From contig PDHQ01000015.1 of NCBI GenBank assembly GCA_003339415.1, forward strand, positions 1 to 64,000: 64,000 nucleotides of DNA. Direction: 5' to 3'. This document shows positions 9,578 through 20,709 of this stretch, piece by piece. Numbering within the stretch: position 1 is the first letter of the stretch; every line of letters starts with the position of its first letter. A program made the translations under genes and the position numbers. The DNA is from Ophiocordyceps camponoti-saundersi (nom. inval.) (Eukaryota; Ascomycota; Sordariomycetes; Hypocreales; Ophiocordycipitaceae). The notes under the pieces are model-generated. The model was not told where the DNA came from. It worked only from the letters and a program-made list of their open reading frames with translations, and searched no databases.

Positions 9578-12500
9578 ATGATAGCCGTTGATCATGCCCG
9601 CTTCCCTTTGTCGACGATCGCGTTGATGACCGCCGGTGCGATGGAGCCGTTCACAGCACATCGAGTCTTTCGACGGCCATCCTGTCGTCGGGATTTTCAA
9701 ATCGCAATTATATGCGCATTGACTCTCGAATACGATGCAGCTTGTCTTCTTGTTGACGAATTCTGGGACCAAGACGACGCGGAATACGGGCGCGTGTCTG
9801 GGGACACCAACATATATCGCAACGGCCGCATAGGGACACATGACGTCGTTTTGATGGTCCTGCCCAGCATGGGTAAGGCCTTGGTGGCAGGATCGGCGGC
9901 CAGTCTACGGACAAGCTATCCCAGCTTGAAGCTCGTCTTTCTCGTGGGCATCTGTGGCGGTGTGCCGTGCTCGGAGTCGCAGCACGCCTTCTTGGGCGAC
10001 GTGGTCATAGGCGAAGCAATCATCCAGTATGACTTCGGCAGACAATACCCTGGCGAATTCCTACCCAAGGAAGCCGTGGAGGGAAACCTCGGCTCGCCAA
10101 ACAAGGACATTCGCAGCCTGATGGCTTACTGCAGGAGTAGGCATGGGAGAGAAGACCTGCGGACAAACGCGGCGATCTGCCTCAAGGCGATACAAGATGC
10201 TGCGTCGAAGAAGTACTACCAAACAGATTACCGTTATCCCGGTCTGGCCGAGGACAGGCTGTATCGGGCGACATACCGCCACAAGCATCGAGAATCAGCG
10301 TGCGACAAGTGCTCTGCGGGAATCGATAGGGTCTGTAATGAGGCTGCCAGGGCATCCTGTGTTGAGCTTGGCTGCGAAAAAGGAGAACTTGTTCAAAGAA
10401 AACGCTTAGATGGGACAACAGATGCGCAGAAGAGGGATGATCCGGGTCCAGACATACTCATTGGTCGTCTTGCTTCAGGAGACACGGTGATGAAGTCCGG
10501 TGAACATCGCGATCAGATCGCCAAGCAGCACGACATCATTGCTTTCGAGATGGAGGGCGCCGGGGCTTGGGATGAGGTTCCCTGCGTCGTTGTCAAAGGA
10601 ATATGCGACTACGCTGATAGTCATAAGAGCAAGGAGTGGCAGCCATACGCGGCAGCGACCGCGAGCGCAGTTGTAAAGGCCATTCTGATGCGATATGCCC
10701 TGACTGAGAATCCGGAGCAGCTGCAGGCCGTGACTTATAACAAGGAACAGCAAGGCCAAAGTCAAAGTGACGGAGCTGAGGCGCCCGACTTCCACAACTC
10801 GTCGCTATCAAGAACGGTTCATATGAACATTGGGCAAACACTACACGATGCAATGCTTGACTTTCAGGACATTCTTACACCAGCTGAACGCCGGGGCCTC
10901 CGAACGATGGAGGCTATACCAGAGCATGACGCTGTCCTCGTCTTTACCGCTCAGCTCGACTTTCGAAATAGGAATAGAAGAGGTCCGAGTATCGCCAGTA
11001 GGCTTTACTCCATGTTGCAGTCCGTACGCGACTTTGCCGAAGTGGCTGAAAACTCCACCATAAACACCACATGGCAGCCAGGGACGGCCGCTCGAGTATG
11101 GGGAATTGTGAAACTAACAATGCTTGTAAGCCTCTAGCGCCCCAGTGGACCGAGTGAGATGATTGACATGTTTCCAAGACAGCTTTTGACTCCGCCATCT
11201 GTTACGGGGTCTTGTCGAAAGTCCTCATGAGCATTGGCAAGTCTTGTCCGGAAGTGGCAGACTATCGCATCTGGTATTCAACCTCGACCAGACTTCAGAA
11301 AGTCCTTTGCAACTTTTACGCCTCACTCGTTCGTTGTTGCAAGCATGTGATTGAGACAGTTCGCCGTCCATGTGCGTGCCTGTGTGTTGCCTTCTTGCTT
11401 GACCTGGTCGACACTGATACTGGACAAAAGGGCAGAAAAAATTCCTCAACGCTCTTTGGGAGACGTTTGAGCTGGAGTTTCAACCTGATATAGAGGATAT
11501 CCGAAGACAGAGCTCAGACGTTAAGGAGGAATTATTACTCGCTAAAGCATTAGCTTCTTATCAAGATCAACGGCTCAACAAGAAACAAAGCTCCGCTGGA
11601 ACGTGGACGATGGGAAACTTGTTCTCGACAGCCAGGAAGGGGCGAGCTAAAACGAATTCTACGCAACTTCAGAGAAGTGAGCGACAAGCCGGAGAGCGGA
11701 GGCAGAAGCTCATGGATTCGCTCTCAACGCATGACTATTTGACTCCTTTGAAGCAAAGCCGTCGGAAGCGTTATAGCGGCACGGCACAGTGGCTATCTCA
11801 GACGCGACAGTTTAGTCGGTGGATCGACGGTGTTGATTCTCCTTTGCTTTGGTGTTCGGGAAAGAGTAAGTTCTTGTTGCGCCAAGACTTCTGGGCATAT
11901 ATTAACCGACTTCAAGTTGGGTCAGGCAAGACGATACTCACGTAAGGAATTTGAAGCCCGTATGGCTTGTCACGTATTAATGCGTGATTCCAGAGCAAGT
12001 GTTGTCGACGAGATTTTAACTGAGAGATACGAATTTGGCAGCCTGGTTGCCTTTTTCTTCATCAAATTCGACGATAGACAATCTACCAGAGCAGAGACTA
12101 TTGTCAAATCACTTTTGCGTCAAGTCTTGAAGCAAACCGGTCTCACGAACGAGGTGGAGGACCTCCTGGAGAAAGCCCAGGCCACTCTGGCTGAACTCGA
12201 GAAGCTCATGGATATTTTCCAACTTACCCTTTCGTCACTTAAAAGACTCTACATCATCATCGATGGGCTTGACGAATGCGAAAAGCCCGATCGCCGAGAG
12301 CTCTTGGAGACCCTGTCTTCCCTTGCCGCGCTGGGCTCGAAAACCAGAATCTTCCTTGCAGGTCGAGATAGCATTACCACGGAAATAAAGAAGGGATTTC
12401 CTTCCCATTACCATGTTTCCATGGGAAACTCTTTAGCTCAACCAGATATCGCGAGATATATCGAGGGTGCAGTTCAGGACAAGCTGGAAAGCGAAGAGCT

Positions 12501-14156
12501 TACCGTTCGAGATCCAAATCTCGTCGAAGAGATAAAGCTGGCATTGAACAAGGGAGCAGAGGGAATGTAAGCTTTCCCAAACCACGAAAGAAGAGAGAAT
12601 TTCTCACCATCCTTAGGTTTCTATGGGTTGCGTTTCAGCTCTTCGAGCTTTGCTCAAAGCATTGCGACGACGATATACGCCAAGCCATCGGCAACCTTCC
12701 TCAAGACTTGACAGAGACGTTTGACCGGGCCCTCGAGAGGATCGTTTCTCAGGGGAATGCAAAGGTCGCTCGACAAGCATTCCTATGGATTGCTGCTGCC
12801 AAGCAGCCTTTGAGTCTTGACGAGTTGGGCGAGGCCATGTTCATCGAGATAGGACAGCAATTCTCGCAGCCGGAAAAGTTCTCAAACGATATATATAGAA
12901 TCAGCTCTTGGTGCGAAAACCTCGCACATGTGGACGAAGAACGTCAAATCGTCCAATTCCCACACGAGACAGTTCGGCAATTCTTCGTCCAAGGGCGCTC
13001 CGAGAGCCGATTCAGCGACTTCCAGATCGACCTCTTGGAAGCAGATCATTACATAGGCAAGATTTGCGTCACGTATCTCAACTTTAGCAACTTCAAGACC
13101 ACGCTGGCTCGACGGTCCCAGCCACTGCTGCCTTTCTCACCAAGAGCCATTGCCCAGACAGCCGTGGGCCATGGATGGAAAGCGGCTACCTCCCTTGCTG
13201 TCATGAATAGAATGAGCTCACAAAGTCGAAAAGACCCTGAAACTACAGGCATCGACATCACTGAGAGTCTCGCAAGTTTCCAAAGAGACGATGCCCAAAC
13301 AGCCAAGGAGAAACTGCAAGGTAGTTTTCCCTTCCTCAGATACGCATCAGTCAACTGGATGCTGCACACGACAAGATTTCGAAAGAACAAATCAGTTACA
13401 TATCCTCTCTGGGAGAAAATCGTCACCCAGGGACATGACCTTGCTCAGTTCCCTTGGGGCTCAGAGCCTTTCAGGGCAGACAGTGATACAATATCGGCTT
13501 GGAGTTATGAGGCTCGTCACTGTGCCATGATTCAACTTTTGAATTCCAGAGGAGGGCTTTCTGACTCGACAAAAACCACAATGTTGATGGACTCAGCAGG
13601 GCGAGGCGACGTGGAGATGTTGGATGTGCTTCTTGATGGCCAACTTCCAGTTGCCAGGTTACGTGGCGTGTGCCAAGTCGCTGTCAGAAGTGGTCTTTTC
13701 CACATCGTGGAAAGGCTCGTTGCTGCCGGGGCCAACGCCAACGACGCTTTGAATGAGGCTGCCAAGGTTGGCAATGTCGAAATCGTCCAGGAATTGCTAC
13801 ACGCAGGCTTTGACACTTCCTCTGCGCTGGAGGCGGCCGCAAGAAACGGTCACCTTGAGATCGTTGACAAGTTCCTCACCGCGGGGGTGACGCCACACTC
13901 GGCTCTTTGCGAAGCCGCTCTCAACGGTCATCGGCATGTGGTTGAGAGAATACTAGTTGCCGAAGAAGAGCTACGATCTGGCCTGGGCGGGGAGGGTAGG
14001 AATGAGGAGTGCGATATTGATACGCTTCTAGCGAGCGGCTCGTGCTTGAGGCAAGCTTTGGAGGCAGCCTGGAAAAGGGGCCACCTTGAAATCGTCGACA
14101 TGCTGCAGGCCGCCGAGGTAGATGTGGAGGTCCAAATGCAGACCCTCCTCGGATAA
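9578..14156 (+). CDS. NOD-like receptor: nucleoside phosphorylase-like, NACHT and ankyrin domains
   Basis: Six exons (9578-11125, 11179-11371, 11431-11865, 11917-11941, 11994-12566, 12617-14156) join in phase to 1437 residues with no stop. Residues about 38-370 are a PNP_UDP-type domain (IAIICALTLEYDA, GICGGVP, FEMEGAGAW, VVKGICDYAD). A helical linker follows, then NACHT. Walker A, WCSGKIGSGKTILT, is split by the third intron and a 25-base exon; Walker B is IIIDGLDECE (about 820) and the sensor RIFLAGRD. Ankyrin-like repeats with GHLEIVD units fill about 1240-1430. This is a standard fungal NLR layout used in heterokaryon incompatibility or non-self sensing: the repeats bind, NACHT oligomerises, the N-terminal domain signals. 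Alternative starts are Met17 and Met22 (9641). Introns of 50-59 bp make the locus look fragmented, but it appears functional. Confidence 0.9.
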
Positions 14157-15106
14157 GCAAGGCTAATACGGAGATCCGAAGACGCAAGCCCTCCGTTGGT
14201 AAGCAAGTGATATCTAGAACTCCGAATAGAACACGTATAGAGTTCGTGAGTTATTTTCTGTGTCCAGAAGGAAACTTGTGCACCCCATCGTCCCTTTTGC
14301 GAAGCATCCATATCTTGAACAGCCGATTTGGGTTCTGGTGAAGCTGCTTTACGTATCGGAAAGTTCCCCGGCAAGGCCGCAAGAGAGTCAGCGAAAGAAA
14401 AGGCCACCTGATGATCCCAGAAAGGATCTGAGCCTTTCACATATCATCCGACTTGGACAACTATGACGCTATCGAGATAATACTTGATGTCATATGAAGC
14501 ATTATTCTAGAAGACGGCCCTATTTTGGTCTTCAGCTCCAAATCTTCCAGCGCCCTCTCTCCCTAAAAGTTATCTATTGTCCCGTATCATAGAGCTTTGC
14601 CCATGCCTTGTAATCGAGAATGGTATGTTCGCTTGCCCATCTACAACTCGCTTCACCTGAATGAGCTCAGTTGCTTTGTCTATTACCTAGTTGAAGACTA
14701 CATCTGTAGTAATCAATGACTTTCAATGTCGCTTTGGCTTTGATCTCCAGGTTACCTCTCTTCTAAGCGGTAGCTCTAAATGGATTGCTAAGACAAAGTG
14801 ACCCTTCAAGGTCGGCAAAACCAAAGGCGGTCACAAATCGAGTCGGACGCTTCGAGGTTTCCAGAAGAGCCCGACGGGTAAAGTACACGTAGCTGTCACC
14901 CTAGAACAGGGTTATATGGTCAGCATCTTATAATGGAATACGACGCAGGGAACCTTTAGCATCATCGCCAAGGACATGAGAGGGTCTGGTGGCCGTGGCC
15001 GACGACGTAAATCAGCAGCCGAGAAAAGGCAAGAACTTTGCGAGCGGATTGCCGGCTTCAGTTGTGAGATAACAGGGAATTCATCTCCCAGACTGGTCTT
15101 AATACG
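14157..15106. other. intergenic, no gene seen
   Basis: No supported coding or RNA gene between the NLR and the cysteine-rich secreted protein. Confidence 0.5.
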
Positions 15107-15114
15107 TATATAAG
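15107..15114 (+). promoter_or_regulatory. TATA box of cysteine-rich secreted gene
   Basis: TATATAAG 68 bases before the ATG at 15182. Confidence 0.55.
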
Positions 15115-15181
15115 TTTATAGCAACTACGCTCCCTCACACTATTCTTCAGCCTGATAATTCGAAACATTACGAGTGCCAAT

Positions 15182-15607
15182 ATGAAGTTCTTTACCATTC
15201 TTGGTCTCTTCATCGTTCATACGGCAGGCGTATTTACCAGTGTATCCACTGAGAAGGACTATGATAACCTTGGTGTTATGGACATCAAGGAGTCTGGTCT
15301 GTCCTCCGGCATTGAACCAAAAGAATCTCGCAACTGGGCCAACTATACCGGAGTCGGCCTCTTGTCCCCCAACGCGAGCTCCTCAAGTAAATCCCACTCG
15401 CTCTTTAAGCGGCGTTGCTGGTATGGAAAGAAGGTTGGGTGTTCGAGAAACGGCTATTGCTTCAAATCGTGCCGAGACGACGGAGAATGGTGCTGGTTGG
15501 CGGAACGGCGGTTTCGCGGAAAATGGGAAAGGTGCACGACGGATGCTGATTGCAAGGCGAGCATGACCTGTGCAATTGGCTGTAAGGGGTGCAGATGCAG
15601 CTGCTAA
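15182..15607 (+). CDS. Kex2-processed 12-cysteine secreted peptide precursor, 141 aa
   Basis: The frame encodes a signal peptide (MKFFTILGLFIVHTAG), a cysteine-free propeptide of about 60 residues with two possible N-glycosylation sites (NYT, NAS), a dibasic Kex2-like site (LFKRR, about residue 76), and a compact mature domain of about 65 residues with twelve cysteines. Spacing is C-x7-C-x5-C-x3-C-x6-C-x13-C-x5-C-x5-C-x3-C-x2-C-x-C-x-C, ending in Cys. The conserved look of NGYCFKSC, GEWCW and the CxCxC end matches a type of small cysteine-rich secreted protein seen in fungi, but I cannot name the family. Six disulfides are possible. Role unknown: effector, antimicrobial or toxin-like peptide are all open. 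Confidence 0.8.
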   Translation: MKFFTILGLFIVHTAGVFTSVSTEKDYDNLGVMDIKESGLSSGIEPKESRNWANYTGVGLLSPNASSSSKSHSLFKRRCWYGKKVGCSRNGYCFKSCRDDGEWCWLAERRFRGKWERCTTDADCKASMTCAIGCKGCRCSC

Positions 15608-16631
15608 GCAGTCTTGCATATTTGCTGTGGTGAAGACGTTCGTCTTTCCTGTTTCAGCCTTCAGAGTCAGGACTGGCAAGTTATTGGGCTTTCTAGGTAT
15701 TCTTGGTAGAACGGGTTTGGTCATAAATGGTGGAGAGTGCGCCTGTATAGACTTCACTCTCTGTACTACAGCAACATTATAGACGATTCTTGGAATAGAT
15801 ATTTGCTGAAGCAGGAATTCGCTGTGGGATTGGCTGGAGATGCCTAGGGATCTGTTCTGTTGATGAACTCGTCGGGAACACGTCCGACAAGACTGGATGC
15901 TGAAGCATAGTTCGGTTGTTACACATTTAACAAGACTTGGCCTTCATTTCGAACAAGGCAGATTGCATCTTGAATACCTGTGGTTCGCAGGCGTGTTGAT
16001 ATGCTCTTTGCTGATGTTTGCGTACCTTTTCCACGCTACCCTCGGTCTCCTTCTCATCCAGATATCCTGGAAATTGCTTCAGACATTGAAAAAAAAATCT
16101 ACGCCAACGATGACGTCAAATCATCGATCAAACAAGGCGCGAGATCCAGCCACATCGAGCTATTGTCGTAACCGAGGAGGCTGCTCGGCAACCTTGGCAT
16201 TAATAGAGGGTAGCCGTGTTAACAGCGTGGACCACGCTGCTCAGTCCTTCCACGTGTCTGAAGTGTCTGACTGTGGAATTCGGAAACTCTGAATGAAGTA
16301 TTTGTTATCGAGATTGTCGTAGTCTAAGACAATAATTTGCCACGTGAATACCACGATGACATCGACAGGCTTTCTGATAGTGAGGGACCGACTGAGACGC
16401 CAGCGCAGCTCGGTTCATTGGTAGATCAGATTCGGACTAGGAAGAGGGCCATGGATACTAGCAATCTGGCGGTCCTTCTCTCGTAGAATGTGCAGGCAGG
16501 GGATCGGACATGCCACGTTCCTCACCAAGGCCGATGTCAAGACAGCGTGCAATCCGATGCGAGGATGCTCTTGTGTGTTTTTACACTAATCAAATGCCTC
16601 GAGCAGAAGCGATTTAGAGAAGATTCAAAGA
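15608..16631. other. intergenic with possible coding relics
   Basis: No intact gene. Two coding-like stretches stand out: around 16060-16170 (HPDILEIASDIEKK and onward, ending in a stop) and around 16350-16486 (acidic, DDIDRLSDSEGPTE and onward). They are in different frames with stops between and no clear splice pattern, so a decayed gene is possible but unproven. Confidence 0.3.
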
Positions 16632-16639
16632 TATAAATA
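16632..16639 (+). promoter_or_regulatory. TATA box of Gly/Gln/Asn repeat gene
   Basis: TATAAATA about 117 bases before the ATG at 16756. Confidence 0.5.
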
Positions 16640-16755
16640 CTGAAGTGAAGAGCTTCCATGATAGCACACCATACTCGAGCCACAGAAACCATCTGCAACT
16701 CAGCTTTATCCGGCGTTCTCTTACCTGCGTTAGACACCAGACAATCCAAGTTACC

Positions 16756-17640
16756 ATGAAAAACGCAATCTTCCTGGTCGGCGTCCTTGCCAGCATGGCA
16801 AGTGCCAGCACCATTTCTAAAAGGGCGGATTACGGCAATACCGGTCCGGAGAAATGCCTAGAAATAAGCAACCCGGCGAACAAATTTTGCAACGATTACC
16901 GCAAGATGAAGGACGGAAATCAGGGCAACCAAGGCAACCAAGGAAACCAAGGAAACCAAGGAAACGGTTACGGCGGCGGAGGAGGTGGCAAGGCCTACAA
17001 GAGACAGGATTACGGAGGCGGTTCTGATGACCAAGATCAGGGAGACGACTATGGTCAGAGCCAGGGAGGCGGGAACGGGAGGGGCGACAAGATTGAAGAG
17101 TACCTCAGAAGGGAGGCGCAAAAGTACATCGACTTGAAGTGCGCCGGGACAACTCTCAGCCTCAGTGGAAAGGAGCTGAGAGATCATGCCGACAAGTTCT
17201 GTACCGGCCTGTCGGGTGCGAACGGGCGTAAGGACACCTGCAAGTGGCTCAGGACCGAAGGGCCCAAGAAGATGGAGAAGTTGTGCGGAAAAGGAGGCCA
17301 GTACGGAGATGACCAGAACAATGAGGGCCAGTACGGAGGGGGCCAGAACGGAGGAGGCCAGAACGGAGGAGGCCAGAACGGAGGAGGCCAGAACGGAGGA
17401 GGCCAGAACGGAGGAGGCCAGAACGGAGGAGGCCAGAACGGAGGAGGCCAGTACGGAGGAGGCCAGAACGGAGGGGGCCAGTACGGAGGCCAGGGTGGGG
17501 ACCAGGGCGGCGACCAGGGCGACAATGGAGGCCAGGACGATAATGGAGGCCAGGACGACAACGGAGGTCAGGATGACAACGGAGGCCAGGACGACGGTGC
17601 AGGCCAGTACGGAGGCGGTGACGGAGGAAGCGATTACTGA
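16756..17640 (+). CDS. secreted Gly/Gln/Asn-rich repeat protein, 294 aa
   Basis: ATG 16756 is chosen because it gives a signal peptide at once (MKNAIFLVGVLASMASAS) and lies downstream of a TATA box; the frame is open further up. Two Kex2-like sites follow, SKR-ADYGN and YKR-QDYGG, both releasing a similar DYG start. A middle region (about residues 115-175) with five cysteines and helical character looks folded. It is flanked by low complexity: an N-terminal GNQ repeat (9-base unit), and a C-terminal array of GGQNG/GGQYG pentapeptides (15-base unit) then GGQDDN hexapeptides, ending YGGGDGGSDY. The family is not recognised. A cell-surface, matrix or adhesive role is a guess from composition. 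Repeat number probably varies between strains. Confidence 0.75.
   Translation: MKNAIFLVGVLASMASASTISKRADYGNTGPEKCLEISNPANKFCNDYRKMKDGNQGNQGNQGNQGNQGNGYGGGGGGKAYKRQDYGGGSDDQDQGDDYGQSQGGGNGRGDKIEEYLRREAQKYIDLKCAGTTLSLSGKELRDHADKFCTGLSGANGRKDTCKWLRTEGPKKMEKLCGKGGQYGDDQNNEGQYGGGQNGGGQNGGGQNGGGQNGGGQNGGGQNGGGQNGGGQYGGGQNGGGQYGGQGGDQGGDQGDNGGQDDNGGQDDNGGQDDNGGQDDGAGQYGGGDGGSDY
17325..17620 (+). repeat. coding minisatellite, 15- and 18-base units
   Basis: About ten near-identical 15-base units (GGAGGCCAGAACGGA and TAC variants), then about four 18-base units built on GGAGGCCAGGAC. All stay in frame with the secreted protein. A shorter 9-base array lies at about 16918-16965. Confidence 0.9.
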
Positions 17641-18028
17641 GACCAGGACGGGGGCTGATAGAAGTCGGGGGATGTCATCTTTACTTTGAGAGAAACAGTT
17701 GAAAAGATGATTGGAACTATCCGGGCTAATGGTAGCTTAACAATCGTTAAATACAGGGTGCGGCGATTTTCGATGTATGCAATCAAGTCTAAAGCCACGT
17801 GCTTCGCGTTGTGATGTTGCTGCTTGTGAGTCTGGACAACGTGGTAGCGGCTCGGACCGACTAAGGCCTCAGGTCGGGAGAATCTCGGATATGACTCATG
17901 ACCTCACTCATTCCACTTCTCGGTGCACGGGTCAACGATCGTCCTCTCATCTTGCATCGCGAGCAAGACGTCATCGAAACGAGCGATCGCTTCGTCGGCA
18001 CCGCCGCTCGCAGGCGTTACTCGTAAAG
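17641..18028. other. intergenic and 5' flank of VAM7-like gene
   Basis: The VAM7-like frame is open upstream to 17777, but those 84 residues are low-complexity and lie before the PX domain, so this is treated as leader. Confidence 0.5.
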
Positions 18029-19111
18029 ATGGCGCCGCCTCCAGAGATCGCTATCCCTTCCACGAGTATTTCGGACGAGGGCTCGTCGAAGCCTTTCACG
18101 CTCTATAACATCACTTTGCGGCTGCCACTGCGGTCATATGTGGTGCAGAAGCGCTATTCAGAGTTTGTCCAGCTTCACAGCACGCTGGTCGAGCAAGTCG
18201 CAGCTTCTCCACCCGAGCCGCTGCCAGCCAAGCACTGGCTTAAGTCGACAGTCAAGTCGGCAGACTTGGCGAGAGAGCGCCAGCGCGGCCTGGAGAAGTA
18301 TCTGAGGGCCATTGCCGAGTCGCCCGACCGACGGTGGCGCGACACTTCGGCATGGAGGGCCTTTCTCAACCTACCCAGCTCCAGTACGAGCAACTCCGCT
18401 GCCTCGGTGGCTGGAAGGGTCGCCAGCACCGCCGCCGGGGCCGCCGACCCGGGTACCTGGCTCGATGTTCATAGGGAACTCAAGCAAAGCCTGCTCGAGG
18501 CCCGGCAGTGCCTATCGAGGCGCGATAGCTGTGCTGACGGAGGCGACGGCTCAGCAGCGATCGAGGCCGGAGCAGCGGCCAAGCGTGCCATCGTCCGGGC
18601 CGAGGCCCTCGTCGCCCATCTGTCGGACGGCCTTCGAAAGATGACCGAGTCGAACCGTTTGGGCGAGGGCGAACTGCGGCGGCGACGCGACCTTGTCTCG
18701 ACAGCACGCATGGAACGAGACGCTCTGGAAAAACTTTCCAACAGCATGCCCAGCACGGGCGTCGGTGGCGCTGGCGGCTGCAGCGGCGGGCCGGCGACGG
18801 CGGCAGAGAAGTCAACGTTGCTACGCGGCGGCAGACCGGCGGGAAGGGTATTGGGCGCTCCACTGCCGGAGACGGACCAGACGAGGGAGCTCGATAACCA
18901 AGGAGTGCTGGCGTTGCAGAAGCAGGAGATGCAGGCGCAAGACGAACAGGTGGAGCAGCTGGCGGCTATAATCCGACGGCAGAAAGATATGGGGCTCCGC
19001 ATCAACGACGAAGTGGAGGCGCAGAGCGAGATGCTTGACCGGATGGACCAGGATTCCTCGCGGGTCATGGGCAAGGTGCAGGTGGCAAACAATCGCATCA
19101 GGAAGATGTGA
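18029..19111 (+). CDS. VAM7: VAM7-like PX-domain Qc-SNARE, 360 aa
   Basis: Single exon from ATG 18029 (MAPPPEIAIPSTSI), which places the PX domain at the very N-terminus as in fungal Vam7. The PX domain covers about residues 1-115, with the RYSEFVQLHSTL core that helps bind phosphatidylinositol 3-phosphate. A variable helical middle follows, and a heptad SNARE motif closes the protein (about residues 295-358) with a glutamine in EAQSEMLDRM suited to the ionic layer. There is no C-terminal membrane anchor, as expected: Vam7 is recruited through PX and drives homotypic vacuole fusion. Small in-frame differences from the family are limited to Ala/Gly-rich linkers. Core gene opening the conserved 18-30 kb block. 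Confidence 0.88.
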   Translation: MAPPPEIAIPSTSISDEGSSKPFTLYNITLRLPLRSYVVQKRYSEFVQLHSTLVEQVAASPPEPLPAKHWLKSTVKSADLARERQRGLEKYLRAIAESPDRRWRDTSAWRAFLNLPSSSTSNSAASVAGRVASTAAGAADPGTWLDVHRELKQSLLEARQCLSRRDSCADGGDGSAAIEAGAAAKRAIVRAEALVAHLSDGLRKMTESNRLGEGELRRRRDLVSTARMERDALEKLSNSMPSTGVGGAGGCSGGPATAAEKSTLLRGGRPAGRVLGAPLPETDQTRELDNQGVLALQKQEMQAQDEQVEQLAAIIRRQKDMGLRINDEVEAQSEMLDRMDQDSSRVMGKVQVANNRIRKM

Positions 19112-20709
19112 AGAGGAGGAAACGCGATTGTCGTTTTATTCTGAAGCGTTCTGTCTACGCGTTTATATTTCAACTGCGTTTGGGAAATCTCTACTTATTG
19201 CCGTTGCGTACGGCACCTACAGAATGATGAGGAGGACGCAGAGGAAACACGCCGTCGAAATGACCTGACGAGCGGAGGGCAACTTACGGGCTTGCAGACG
19301 TATGTATGGCTATATGCCTACGAGTACCTCATGTTCTTCTCGGTTCTCTTCTTCCGTACACAAAACACGCGAGCTTACGGAAAAGGGGTACCCGCCAGGA
19401 CCGAGTATACGGCCGTGATCAGCGTCAGCCGTAGTTGTGCACAGTCGAGTCGGTGAGGCGAAACGGACAAAACGAGAATACAGGGATGTGGAAAAAAAGA
19501 AACGAGAGCTGATTGAATAGCCCACAGCAGCGAACAGTCCGTGCCAAGCAAAGGCCGGAAGCGCGAGCCGACCCTAGGGCCGGGAGAGGGGCGGAGTTTG
19601 CAGGTGGCAGGGGTGGGGGGGGGGGGAAGGAATCAAATGGCATGAATGATGATGAAGAGGCACTGGTGAGTGGATACGATGAGTTGCTCGATGATGACTG
19701 TGTGATTGAATTTATCGTGGCCGGCTGAGATGCGTGTCAGTGCGTTGAAGAATTCCAGCCTCTTATGTAGCACTTGCGTTTGTTGACGACAGACACCGCG
19801 TGATGGGGGACGGGAGGGGGGGACTGGTTGCCTAGCAACGCGGGACGGTGGCGGATGTCATTCACCACTTGAAGTCGTTACAGAGCGACAGTCGAGAGAT
19901 TGAAATGAACAGATGCGACGATAGCGGACGCGGTGCTAATGCTACACATCCGTAGCCGTCGTTGCCTTTAGGAGAGATTGCCTCGATAACGGGCTATTTG
20001 TTGGTCTTTTCATCTCCTGTGTGCGTAAATTGACTGCACAGTCGGCGCCGCACGGTACACGCCTTGCACGGCGCTCACTGGCTCCAGTTGTGTCGTAGCG
20101 CTGGCGATGGCCTGTGCTGGCGCCCCGCTACTGGCCTGGTCCGCCCTCCTCCATCCTCTCTTCCCCCGCGGACAGTGGATGGATGGCTGGCGGCACCCCC
20201 CGTAAGGGTCCCGGGCCAGGAGTCTCTCCCACTGTACCGTCCGCTCGTCGTTTACTCGTCGTCTCTACCACCCCGCCAAGACGCGTCGATTGGCGATCCA
20301 ATCCGATATCTTCGTTTTTTTTTTGACTCTTCGCCCCCTTTCTTTTCGACTCTTTCCTTTGCCCCACGCCAAGCGGACGAGCAGCAGCACCGGTGACAAG
20401 GGTGTAAACAAACCTAGTGCTCGTCCGCAGGGCCTCAGTGTCGTCGTCGCCGTCTCTGGAAGCCGAAGATCTTTTCTCTCTCTCCGTTTTCTCTTCACCT
20501 CGCTACCTTGCTCACATCTGCTCTCTTGCTTTGTGAGTTTGGCCAATGAGCTTTCGCACGCTGTCTCTCGTGTGACCCGGTTATCGCTCGCGCCCTACTG
20601 ATCCGTCCGTCTGCCTAAAGGCTCCCCCCATCTGTTCATCCCATGCCTCTACCGTAAGAGGTTTTCGTCGACCAACCGATCGCCTCGCCGTCATCTGCTG
20701 CTCTCAGCC
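19112..20709. other. intergenic and long 5' flank
   Basis: About 1.6 kb without a supported gene. It is pyrimidine-rich towards the 3' end (about 20300-20650), typical of promoter and leader DNA of highly expressed fungal genes. Overlapping small frames lack family features. Confidence 0.5.

Noticed and set aside
9578..14156. NLR as a frameshifted pseudogene
   Set aside because: All apparent breaks coincide with good splice sites, and the joined product is continuous with intact motifs.
17184..17561. Minus-strand frame with PPFWPP repeats
   Set aside because: It is the antisense reading of the GGQNG minisatellite in the secreted repeat protein.
16756..17640. Ribosomally made cyclic-peptide precursor
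   Set aside because: Only two Kex2 sites, no repeated core peptide and no tailoring enzyme nearby.
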